This document shows, one piece after another, positions 45,032-53,700 of a DNA stretch of 64,000 bases. Position 1 is the first letter of the stretch. Every line of letters begins with the position of its first letter. Source of the DNA: Chloroflexota bacterium. GTDB lineage: Bacteria; Chloroflexota; Dehalococcoidia; Lucifugimonadales; UBA3495. The stretch is from contig JAPPCX010000006.1 in assembly GCA_028875655.1 (NCBI GenBank), positions 1-64,000 of the forward strand, given 5' to 3'. Made by a program: the position numbers and the translations under genes. The notes under the pieces are model-generated. The model had not been told where the DNA came from, did no database searches, and worked only from the letters and a program-made list of their open reading frames with translations.

Positions 45032-46039
45032 ATGAAATACCGCCAACTCCCCCGCACCGACCTGATCCTCTCCGAAGTCGGCTTCGGTGTCTGGACCGTC
45101 GCCACCAACTGGTGGGGCCGCATCCCTGAAGAAACCCGGCGCCAGCTCCTGGAAGAAGCCCTCGAAATGGGCATCAACTTCTACGACACCGCCGACACCT
45201 ACGGCGACGGCTACGGCGAAGAAGTCCTCGCCAAGTTCATGGGTCATCGCCGCCACGACATGATCATCGCCACCAAGTTCGGCTATGACATCTACGACCA
45301 GACCACCCCGCGCGTCGGCCATCAGGAACGTCCCCAGAAGTTCGAGCCGGATTTCATACGGTTCGCCTGCGAGCAGTCTCTCCGCCGCCTCAACACCGAC
45401 TACATCGACCTCTACCAGTTGCACAACCCGCGCATCGAGGCCATCGAAAACGACGATGTCTTTGAGACCCTGGAGGCTCTGAAACACGAGGGCAAAATCC
45501 GCTACTACGGCTCGGCCCTTGGCCCCGACATCGGCTGGTTCGAGGAGGGTCAGGCCAGCATGGAAGAACGCCACGTCAGCAGCTGCCAGATTATCTACAG
45601 CATCCTGGAACAGGACCCGGCCAAAGACTTCTTCCCCATCGCTGAAAAGGAACAGGTCGGCCTGCTCTCCCGTGTGCCCCACGCCTCCGAGGCACTGACC
45701 GGACGCTACGACGCGCCGCCGGAGTTCGACGAAAGCGACCACCGCTCCTACCGCCGCCACCAGTGGCTCAGCGAGGCCCTGGTCAAAGTCGATCAGGTCA
45801 AGTTCCTCGCCGGCGAAGAGACCGGCCGCTCCATGAGCCAGGCCGCCATCCAGTTCGTCCTCCACCAGCCCACCATCACCAGCGTCCTACCCAACTTCAC
45901 CACGCTGGAAGAACTCAGGGAGTACTCCGACGCCGTGGAAACTCCCCCGCTGAGCGAGGGCGACCAGTCCATCATCGACGACCTCTGGGCCAACAACTTC
46001 TACGTCGAGCCGGCCGAGCCGGAATTCCGCGAGATCTGA
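45032..46039 (+). CDS. Aldo/keto reductase
   Basis: NADP-dependent oxidoreductase with TIM-barrel fold, 335 residues. Catalytic residues are in FYDTADTYGDG (Asp, Tyr), IIATKFGY (Lys) and YQLHNP (His). QAAIQFVLHQPTITSVLPNF is the C-terminal cofactor-loop region. AGGAA lies before the ATG. It is followed by a Fur-family regulator, which may control it. Confidence 0.9.
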   Translation: MKYRQLPRTDLILSEVGFGVWTVATNWWGRIPEETRRQLLEEALEMGINFYDTADTYGDGYGEEVLAKFMGHRRHDMIIATKFGYDIYDQTTPRVGHQERPQKFEPDFIRFACEQSLRRLNTDYIDLYQLHNPRIEAIENDDVFETLEALKHEGKIRYYGSALGPDIGWFEEGQASMEERHVSSCQIIYSILEQDPAKDFFPIAEKEQVGLLSRVPHASEALTGRYDAPPEFDESDHRSYRRHQWLSEALVKVDQVKFLAGEETGRSMSQAAIQFVLHQPTITSVLPNFTTLEELREYSDAVETPPLSEGDQSIIDDLWANNFYVEPAEPEFREI

Positions 46040-46134
46040 CCCTCGTTTGCCGCCTCCGGGCCGCCGATGCTATACTCGTTTCAGCGTCGCTGCGCCCACA
46101 GCAAACGGGCCGGGCGGCGCCCCGGAGGGTCCTT

Positions 46135-46584
46135 ATGATGCAAAACGCGGTGGTCCAGCAGCTTCGTCAAGGCGGAGTGCGTGTTACTCCCCAGCGTTTG
46201 GCCATCGCCGAAGCGGTGCTGAACTCTTCCGACCATCCTACGGTGCAGCAGATTCACGAGCGTGTCCAGCAGCACTTCCCCTCCATGACCCTCGCCACCG
46301 TGTACTCCACGCTGGGCGTCCTGTCCAAGAGCGGCCTGATCCAGGAACTGCCGTTCGCCAAGCAGTCCCGATACGAGAGCAACGTCTCACCCCACGTGAA
46401 CTTGGTTTGCATCGGCTGCGGCAACATCGCCGACGCGGACGACAGCAGCGAGATCATCGTCCGTCTCCGCGACCAGGTTTCCACCGAAACCAGTTTCCAG
46501 GTCATGTGGCAGCGCGTCGATTTCCACGGCTGGTGTCCGGCCTGCACCGCAGCCGGCGCGCTGGAAGCATCCGCAAGCGAATGA
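46135..46584 (+). CDS. Fur family transcriptional regulator (PerR-like)
   Basis: 149 residues. The winged-helix part has LRQGGVRVTPQRLAI and recognition helix TLATVYSTLGVLSKSG. The metal domain has HVNLVCIGCGNI (C92, C95) and WCPAC (C134, C137), the structural zinc site. This is the metal-dependent Fur/PerR/Zur family; which metal or peroxide it senses is not readable. GGAGGG precedes the ATG at 46135. It overlaps the VOC gene by 4 bp. Confidence 0.9.
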   Translation: MMQNAVVQQLRQGGVRVTPQRLAIAEAVLNSSDHPTVQQIHERVQQHFPSMTLATVYSTLGVLSKSGLIQELPFAKQSRYESNVSPHVNLVCIGCGNIADADDSSEIIVRLRDQVSTETSFQVMWQRVDFHGWCPACTAAGALEASASE

Positions 46585-46946
46585 TCACCGGCGTCGTTGG
46601 CATCACGCTCTGGACGGACAACCTGGAGCGTATGGCCGGTTTCTACCGCGACACCTTGCGCCTGCCGCTGCATTCCTTCCACGAGGACGAGGGTTTCGCT
46701 GCTTTCGAGCTTGGCGACGTCCGTTTCAACGTTGGCCGGCACGGCGGCGTCAGCGGCCCTTCCCGCGACCCGTTGCGGATAATGCCCCACCTGGGCGTCA
46801 GCGACATCCACGCTGAGCATACGCGCCTGGCCGCCCTGGGAGTGGAGTTCATCCGCCCCCCCGAACAGGAGCATTGGGGTGGCTGGGTAGCAACCCTCAA
46901 AGACCCCGACGGCAACACGCTCCAACTTCTCCAGTTCCCGGAATAG
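46581..46946 (+). CDS. VOC / glyoxalase-like protein
   Basis: 121 residues with the beta-alpha-beta-beta-beta pattern. VVGITLWTDNLERMAGFYRDTLRLPL and ATLKDPDGNTLQLLQF are the paired VOC motifs. Metal ligands are not certain: only one Glu-containing block (EQEHWGGW) is seen. The ATG overlaps the fur stop (ATGA), so the two are co-translated. Candidate functions are glyoxalase, dioxygenase or a resistance protein. Confidence 0.85.
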   Translation: MITGVVGITLWTDNLERMAGFYRDTLRLPLHSFHEDEGFAAFELGDVRFNVGRHGGVSGPSRDPLRIMPHLGVSDIHAEHTRLAALGVEFIRPPEQEHWGGWVATLKDPDGNTLQLLQFPE

Positions 46947-46953
46947 CGGCGAT

Positions 46954-46981
46954 GTAGGGGCGAGGCATGCCTCGCCCCTAC
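46954..46981. repeat. Perfect 28-bp palindrome
   Basis: Arms GTAGGGGCGAGGCA and its exact complement, 14 bp each, with no loop. It is a dispersed intergenic palindrome type known in many bacteria. It lies between the convergent VOC and flavin reductase genes, and could act as a bidirectional terminator or mRNA stabiliser. No T-run is present. Confidence 0.85.
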
Positions 46982-47001
46982 GGTAGGACTTGCGCGTTGG
47001 G

Positions 47002-47661
47002 TCAGTCCGCCGCCCGTCCCGCCGATTCTTCCTCGGGAACGTAGGCCGGGCGCACCAACTCGTACACGTCGTCCGTGTGGCAGTACATGTTGCCCGCCAA
47101 ACGTCCGGTCGGCCTCAGTGCCTCATGGTTGATGCGCAGGCCGTTCGGCCCTTCGTAAAGAATGTCGTCCCGCACGTGCATCCTGACAATCTCCCCGATC
47201 ACCAACCCGTGGGCGTGGGGCTGCTCGCCGATGTTCACCACCTGCATCAACCGGCATTCCATGTTGACCGGCGACTCCAATACCCGGGGCACTTTCACTA
47301 TCTCGCTGGGCGCTTCCGTCAACCCCGCAACGTCAAACTCGGAAACGTCCGAAGGGTATTCGGCGGCGGTGGCGTTCATCGCGGCGGCGATGTCGTCCAC
47401 CACCACGTTGACCACGTACTCCCCCGTTTCCTCAACGTTGGTCAGCGTGTCCTTTCGCTTGTCCTGCCATCCGGCCGCCTTCCGCGAGGACGAGAATATC
47501 AGCGTGGGCGGGTTGTACGCCATCGCGTTGAAGAAACTGTACGGCGCCAGGTTGACAACCCCCTCAGTCGAGATAGTCGATACAAACGCGATGGGCCGGG
47601 GTACCACCACCCCGGTCAGGATCATGTTGAAGCGGTCAAAGTTCTTGGGATCAATCAGCAT
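47002..47661 (-). CDS. Flavin reductase-like protein
   Basis: 219 residues of the FMN-binding flavin reductase-like family. VVPRPIAFVSTIST is the N-terminal FMN-binding segment, NLAPYSFFNAMAYNPPTLIFS the core. The C-terminal part is EALRPTGRLAGNMYCHTDD. It could be a partner of a flavin monooxygenase or an isoflavin/ring-cleaving enzyme. It lies divergent from a CoA-transferase gene. Confidence 0.88.
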   Translation of the reverse strand: MLIDPKNFDRFNMILTGVVVPRPIAFVSTISTEGVVNLAPYSFFNAMAYNPPTLIFSSSRKAAGWQDKRKDTLTNVEETGEYVVNVVVDDIAAAMNATAAEYPSDVSEFDVAGLTEAPSEIVKVPRVLESPVNMECRLMQVVNIGEQPHAHGLVIGEIVRMHVRDDILYEGPNGLRINHEALRPTGRLAGNMYCHTDDVYELVRPAYVPEEESAGRAAD

Positions 47662-47834
47662 TCGGGATGGCTCCTTGTCTTTCAGCTATCGAGTGGATCG
47701 CAGTTGTCAGGAGATTATACCCCTCAAAGACGGCGCAATGGGAAATTGCCGCCACCGACGGGTTGGGATACAATCCGTCAACGCGCTTCGCAGGCTTTTC
47801 ATCTTCCATCACACGGAAATCTTTCTAGCGGTTT

Positions 47835-49028
47835 ATGGACATCTCAGGCCCCCTGACGGGCATCAAGGTTCTAGATCTCAGCGAAGACATCGCCGGGTCG
47901 TTCTGCGCCAGATTGCTGGCCGATTACGGCGCTGACGTTCTCAAGGTTGAACCTCCCAGCGGGTCGGCCATGCGCGGCTTCGGGCCGTTCTACCACGACG
48001 ACCCGCACCCCGAAAAGAGCCTGTTCTTTCTTATCCTGAACTTGAACAAGAAAGGCATCACTCTGAATCTTGACTCCGCCGCTGGACGCCGGCTGCTCTT
48101 GGAATTGATCCCCCACGTGGATTTGGTTGTCGAGAGCTACCAGCCGGGGTATTTGGCCGGCTTGGGCATCGGCTACGACGAACTCGCCAGGATCAACCCC
48201 GGCTTGGTGATGACCTCTATAACCCCCTTCGGACAGACGGGACCGTACAGCGAGTACGCCGGCGAGGAGATTGTCTCTTATGCCATGGGGATGGTAATGG
48301 GCATCAGCGGCGTCCAGGGTCGTCCCCCTTTGAAGCACGGTGGGTTCCAGGCCCAATACCAGGGCGGGCTTTTTGGAGCCGGCGCCACCGCCATGGCCCT
48401 GTTCGCGCAAGACCGGCACGGTATCGGCCAGCACGTGGACGTTTCCATCACAGAGTGCGTGGCGTCAACCATGATGGCCACCCAGACCATCTACCCCTTC
48501 ATCGGCGGCGTGCAGATTCGACGGGCCGACGGCACCATGTGGGAAAATCCCATGCCTTGTAAGGACGGCTGGATCATTGTCCAGGCAGGCGGCGGTGCCA
48601 CCTGGGAGGACATCGCCGATTTCTTCCAGGCTCCCGAGTTGCTGGAACCGCGTTTTGCCGACCGCGCCCAAAGGGTCCGCAACGGCCCCGCTATGGATCA
48701 GGTGGTGCTGGACGCCATCCGCGACCGTGAAAAGTGGGAACTGTTTCCCAAAGCGGCGGAAAAGCGCATGCTGTTCGGTCTGGTGCAAACTCCGTCCGAA
48801 CTGGCCGAATGCCCCCAACTGGAATCTCGCGAGTTCTATCGTGAAACCGAGCACCCGGTGATTGGCAGGGTCAAAGTCCCTGCTGAGCTGTTCCGCATGT
48901 CCCCCGACGGCTACCAGTTGCGCATGCCCGCCCCTACGTTAGGCCAGCACAATCGCGAAGTCTTCGTCGATGGTCTTGGCTACAGCGCGGCGCAACTATC
49001 CGTGATGCGGCAATCTGGCATTATCTGA
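47835..49028 (+). CDS. CaiB/BaiF family CoA-transferase, catalytic Asp replaced
   Basis: 397 residues. VLDLSEDIAGSFCARLLADYGADVLKVE and ITPFGQTGPYSEYAG are the family blocks. Where the catalytic aspartate is expected (compare ADEIAGVFGA in the 22452 gene), this protein has QAQYQGGLFGA, apparently lacking the Asp. It may be a subgroup with a different nucleophile or an inactive member. No clear ribosome-binding site precedes the ATG. The next CoA-transferase follows after 49 bp. Confidence 0.85.
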   Translation: MDISGPLTGIKVLDLSEDIAGSFCARLLADYGADVLKVEPPSGSAMRGFGPFYHDDPHPEKSLFFLILNLNKKGITLNLDSAAGRRLLLELIPHVDLVVESYQPGYLAGLGIGYDELARINPGLVMTSITPFGQTGPYSEYAGEEIVSYAMGMVMGISGVQGRPPLKHGGFQAQYQGGLFGAGATAMALFAQDRHGIGQHVDVSITECVASTMMATQTIYPFIGGVQIRRADGTMWENPMPCKDGWIIVQAGGGATWEDIADFFQAPELLEPRFADRAQRVRNGPAMDQVVLDAIRDREKWELFPKAAEKRMLFGLVQTPSELAECPQLESREFYRETEHPVIGRVKVPAELFRMSPDGYQLRMPAPTLGQHNREVFVDGLGYSAAQLSVMRQSGII

Positions 49029-49077
49029 AAATGGGCATCTCTGAACGGAGCGACTCACTGAACGGAGCTATCCACCT

Positions 49078-50430
49078 ATGCCATCGCTGCCACTGGAAGG
49101 AATTCGTGTTTTGGATTCCACTTACGTCTTTGCTCTCCCCTACACCGGCGGTCAACTCGCGGACCTGGGAGCCGAGGTGATCAAAATCGAAGGGCCGGGC
49201 CGGCCGGACATCACGCGCGGCGGCGGCCTGTACGGGACCTTCCCCGACAACGAACCGGGCGAAGACTGGTGGAACCGTCCCTCCACCTATCAACTGCTCA
49301 ACCGCGGCAAGCGATCCCTGGTGCTGGATATGTCCCGGGAGGAAGGACGCGAGATTTTTCGTGAACTGGTCATGGTCAGCGACGTGGTGATGGAAAACTT
49401 TACGCCGCGAGTCATGCGTCGATGGGGACTTGACTACCCGAACCTGCGCAAACTGCGGCCCGACATTATCATGGTATCTAACACTGGTTACGGACACGGC
49501 GACGGGCCATACTCGTCCTACCCAGCGCAGGCGACCACCCAGGAGGGCACCCACGGTCACTGCTGGGTCACCGGCTATCCCGGCGACGAACCCTCCAAGG
49601 CCGGCCGGTCCTTTGTCGATTTTCTCTCCACTTGGAGCGCCATGCTCGCCATCGGGTCGGCCTTGCGCTACCGCAACCGGACCGGACGCGGTCAATGGGT
49701 CGATATCGGCATGTACCAGGCCGGGGTAATGTTCCTGTCCGAGTACCTCATGGATGCCATCGTGAACGGCCGCGAGGGCGAACGCATCGGCAACCGCCAT
49801 CCCTATCGCGCTCCCCAAGGTGCTTACCCGGCAGCCGGAGAAGACCAATGGATCGCCCTGTCCGTAGCGGACAACGAGCAATGGCGTACGCTGTGCCGGT
49901 TGATCGAACGGCCCGATTTGGCCGAGGACGAGCGGCTAAGCTCAGTACAGGGTCGCCAAACACGGCACGATGAAATCGATGATGCCATATCCGAATGGAC
50001 ACGCCATCACGACAAGTACGATCTGATGCACCGGATGCAGGCGGTCGGCATCGCCTCCGGTCCCGTGCTGAGCGGAAAGGATGTGCATTTTGACCCCCAC
50101 TACCGCAGTCGCAATTTCCTGGAGCGCGTCCAGTACCCCGAAGACAGCGGCATGGGGGAACGGATCATAATGGGCCGACCGTACAAGCTGTCGAAGACTT
50201 CTCTGGAAGTGCGGGGGCCGGCGCCGAAGTTTGGCCAGGACAATTTGGCCCTGCTGGAAACTCTCCTCGGCAAACCGTCCGAACGGGTCTCCGCCTGGGC
50301 CGACGAAACGGTTATCACCAACGTGCCCACCACCGGCGAACCTTCGCCTGCCCTGGACCCTCAGGAACTCGTGGACCGGCGGCAGCTGGCCGAGTGGGAT
50401 CCGGAGTACCGGAAGCGTTTGGGAATCTGA
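49078..50430 (+). CDS. CaiB/BaiF family CoA-transferase
   Basis: 450 residues, longer than usual. Blocks are IRVLDSTYVFALPYTGGQLADLGAEVIKIEGPGRPD and the second half FVDFLSTWSAMLAIGSALRYR, which retains an Asp where expected for the catalytic residue. The C-terminal 50 residues are an extension. It is the second of a pair with the 47835 gene; the two may form a hetero-oligomer, as some type III transferases do. A tRNA follows. Confidence 0.88.
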   Translation: MPSLPLEGIRVLDSTYVFALPYTGGQLADLGAEVIKIEGPGRPDITRGGGLYGTFPDNEPGEDWWNRPSTYQLLNRGKRSLVLDMSREEGREIFRELVMVSDVVMENFTPRVMRRWGLDYPNLRKLRPDIIMVSNTGYGHGDGPYSSYPAQATTQEGTHGHCWVTGYPGDEPSKAGRSFVDFLSTWSAMLAIGSALRYRNRTGRGQWVDIGMYQAGVMFLSEYLMDAIVNGREGERIGNRHPYRAPQGAYPAAGEDQWIALSVADNEQWRTLCRLIERPDLAEDERLSSVQGRQTRHDEIDDAISEWTRHHDKYDLMHRMQAVGIASGPVLSGKDVHFDPHYRSRNFLERVQYPEDSGMGERIIMGRPYKLSKTSLEVRGPAPKFGQDNLALLETLLGKPSERVSAWADETVITNVPTTGEPSPALDPQELVDRRQLAEWDPEYRKRLGI

Positions 50431-50477
50431 ACATCGTTGACGATTCTGCCGCCGGGGAATACCCTGAATATCCCCGT

Positions 50478-50552
50478 GGGCCCGTAGCTCAGCGGTAGAG
50501 CGTCCGACTCATAATCGGCAGGTCACAGGTTCGAACCCTGTCGGGCCCACCA
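50478..50552 (+). tRNA. tRNA with CAT anticodon (Ile2 or Met elongator)
   Basis: Acceptor GGGCCCG/CGGGCCC, D-stem GCTC/GAGC, anticodon loop CTCATAA, T-loop TTCGAAC, and CCA encoded. The stem around CTCATAA (CCGA/TCGG plus a T-C mismatch) has no initiator G:C triplet. Together with the tRNA at 26344, the window has two CAT tRNAs, of which one is probably Ile2 (lysidine). Confidence 0.93.
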
Positions 50553-50652
50553 TCTTCCATTTGAGACCTGACCAGGTTTGAACTCCTCCGCGGTCAGCGT
50601 AGCCCTTTAACCTAAGTCTTGAACTCTGTATTGGTAGCGTCCGTAAAAGCTG

Positions 50653-50680
50653 GCGGAGCGAGCTTTGGCTCCCGCTCCGC
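50653..50680. promoter_or_regulatory. Stable hairpin in the leader of the PKS operon
   Basis: GCGGAGCG (50653-50660) and CGCTCCGC (50673-50680) are perfect 8-bp arms, with an inner AGC/GCT pair around TTTG. It lies about 50 bp before the PKS start, without a T-run. It may be a leader structure or attenuator; the promoter itself is not clear. Confidence 0.4.
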
Positions 50681-50728
50681 TACACTCCCGCTGCTAGCCT
50701 CTGAACTGGCGATGAACAGGTGGAAATA

Positions 50729-53700
50729 ATGGAAACGCATACTGGCTTTAAGGGGGATCTTGTGCCCGAGTTCCACGGCAGCAGTACACAAAGATTTCCT
50801 ATTCAGGAGCCGATAGCCATCATCGGGATGGCTTGCAGGTTCCCCAAGAGCAGGAGCATTGCAGAGTACTGGCAGCTGCTAATCAACGGCGTAAACGCAG
50901 TAGTCGAGGGGCCACCCGGTTCCGTTATCGGACGCACGGGGCACCACTTTCCGGATTCCAACGCCAGAAATGATGCCGTCCGGTTCGGCGCATTCGTCGA
51001 AGACATTGAACAATTCGACGCCGAGTTTTTTCGCATCTCCCCACTGGAGGCGCAGTTGCTCGACCCCCAGCAGCGCATGATGCTGGAGACAACCTGGCAA
51101 GCGCTGGATGACGCAGCGATTGACTCAGATACCTTGAGAGGGAGTCGAACCGGGGTTTACGTCGGCATTAGCAACTACGACTATCGGGACATGACCATCG
51201 ATTCCCCCGAGACTGCCGAGCCTACGGGTGGTCTTTACGCCGTGACCGGCACTGCCCTGAACACGGCCATTGGTAGGGTCGCCTTTGCACTGGGTCTAGA
51301 GGGCCCGGCGTTGGCCATTGATACAGCCTGCTCATCCTCATTGGTTGCCATCCATCAGGCTGTCGGCGGCCTACAGCGCCGGGATGCGGACCTGGCGATT
51401 GCGGGAGGAGTGCACCTTTTCCTGGACGGACGCGCGCTTGACCTGCGCGCCAACGCCGGAATGATGTCTCCCGAGGGGCAGTGCAAAACTTTCGACGCGT
51501 CAGCAGACGGATTCGTCTGCGGCGAGGGCTGCGGGCTTGTCATCCTCAAACGCCTGAGCGAGGCGGAGGCCGACGGCGACCGTATTTGGGGCGTCATCCG
51601 GGGCACTTCGGTCAATCAGGATGGCGCTAGCCAGGGCCTTACGGTGCCCAGCGGCCCATCTCAGGAACGAGCTATCGAAGAAGCGATAGCCCGCGCGGGA
51701 CTCTTACCGTCCGACGTTGACTACCTGGAAGCCCACGGCACAGGCACGGTAGTTGGCGATCCTATTGAGTTGAATGCCGCAGCCTCCGTGTACGGCCGCG
51801 GCCGCGATCCCGACCGTCCGATACTGGTTGGTTCCGTCAAGACCAACATCGGCCACCTGGCTCCTGCCGCAGGCGTCGCCGGTTTGATTAAGGCCGTGCT
51901 GGCGATGCGGCACGGAGCAATTCCGCCTCATCTAAACTTCAGTGTCCCGAACCCTCGCATAGATTGGGACAACCTGCCGGTGCGCGTGACTGACGTAACT
52001 ACGGAGTGGCCGGCGCATCCTGACCGGCCACCGGTGGCTGGAGTTAACTCCTTTGGCTGGTCCGGCACGAACGCGCATCTAGTGGTTCAGGGATACGGGA
52101 AGCCGGTCATCGCTCGCAACCCCGCTGAGATGTCTCTCCCCTCGGGCCCTGCCCTGCCGGTGGCCTCAACCCCTGAACAGTCAGGCGAACCCGGCTTGCG
52201 CGTAACACGCTTTCTTCCCTTGTCCGGCAAATCGCCGCAGGCACTGCGGGACTCGGCATCAGATTATCTGGCCTGGCTTCACGCTAAAGCCGATGAGATT
52301 GCATCTGAGACCGCTGGCGAGGCAACCCTGTCTGATATGGCTTGGACGGCCTCGGTTGGCAGGAGCCATTTCCCCCATCGGGCCGGTGTAGTATTCAGCG
52401 ACTCCGTGCAGTTGCAGGAAAGATTGTGCGCGCTGATAACCGGAGAGGCTCCGGAAGGCAGCGCGCAGTCACACGACCCCAGGAAGGTGGCGTTCGTTTT
52501 CACCGGACAGGCGAGTCAATGGGTTGGCATGGGCGAAACTCTGTATGAGAGAGAGCCTGTGTTCCGTTCGGTCCTTGACGATTGCGACCGCTTGATTTAC
52601 ACAGAGCGAGGCGTCTCGCTGCTGGACGTAATGTTCGGCCGTAACGGTACCGAGGGCCTACTGGATGAGCCGGTATGGACCCAACCCGCCATTTACGCGC
52701 TGGAATGCGCGCTGACCGCGCTTTGGGAAAGTGTCGGTGTCAAGCCCAGCCTGGTTGTCGGCCACAGCCTGGGGGAAGTTGCGGCATCTCAGGCGGCCGG
52801 CGTGCTCACGTTGGAGGAAGGGCTCCGGTTTGCGTCGGCCCGCGGCCTGCTGTTGGGAGCTACACGCTCCGATGGGGCTATGGGGGCTGTGTTCGCGCCC
52901 GCCGAGCGTGTCGCCGCAGTGGTGCAAGAGCACAACGCGAATTCGGGCGACGTCGGCTTGAGCGTCGCGGTGGACAACGGGCAACAACAGGTGGTGAGTG
53001 GCCCTGCGAATGACGTTGAGGTGGTGCTGCAACTCTTCGAATCTGAAGGTACCCGTGTAGTTCGTCTGCGCAAAAGCCCCGCGTATCATAGCGCGCTGAT
53101 TGAGCCGGCATTGGACGACCTGGAAGCTGCTTTCGCAGCCATAGTGCCGGCGCCTCCGGCCGCTTCCGTGCCGCTGGTGAGCAACATTAGCGGCAAGCCG
53201 CTCGACAGTAGCGAACGTATGAACGCCGCCTACTGGCGGCGTCAGGCGCGTAGCCCGGTAGCCTTCCGCGCTTGCGTTGAGACCCTGGCCGCAGTGGGCG
53301 TTGATGCCGTCATCGAGATCGGCCCTCACGCAGTGCTCGGACCGGTGGTCTCAATGACGTGGCCTGATTTCGCGTCGGCAGGGCCTCCGGCAATCCTGGC
53401 AAGTTTGCGTCGCCCGCCACGCGATGTTGAGGAGCCATTTACAGACACCAGCGGCGGCTTTGTGGAGGCGACGGCCGGAGCTTACGAGGCCGGCCTGCAT
53501 CTGGATTTTAACGGTTTGTTCGCAGGAGAGGGCAGGCGCCGGATTTCCATTCCCAGCTACCCGTTCCAGCGTACTCATCATTGGGTACAAGCGTCCCGGC
53601 GCCAACGGCGAGCAGCCGGGCACCCACTGCTGGGCGCCCGACACGAGTCGCCTCGGGGCGAGGTGATGTACGAAACGGAGCTGTTTCCTGATGATCCCTC

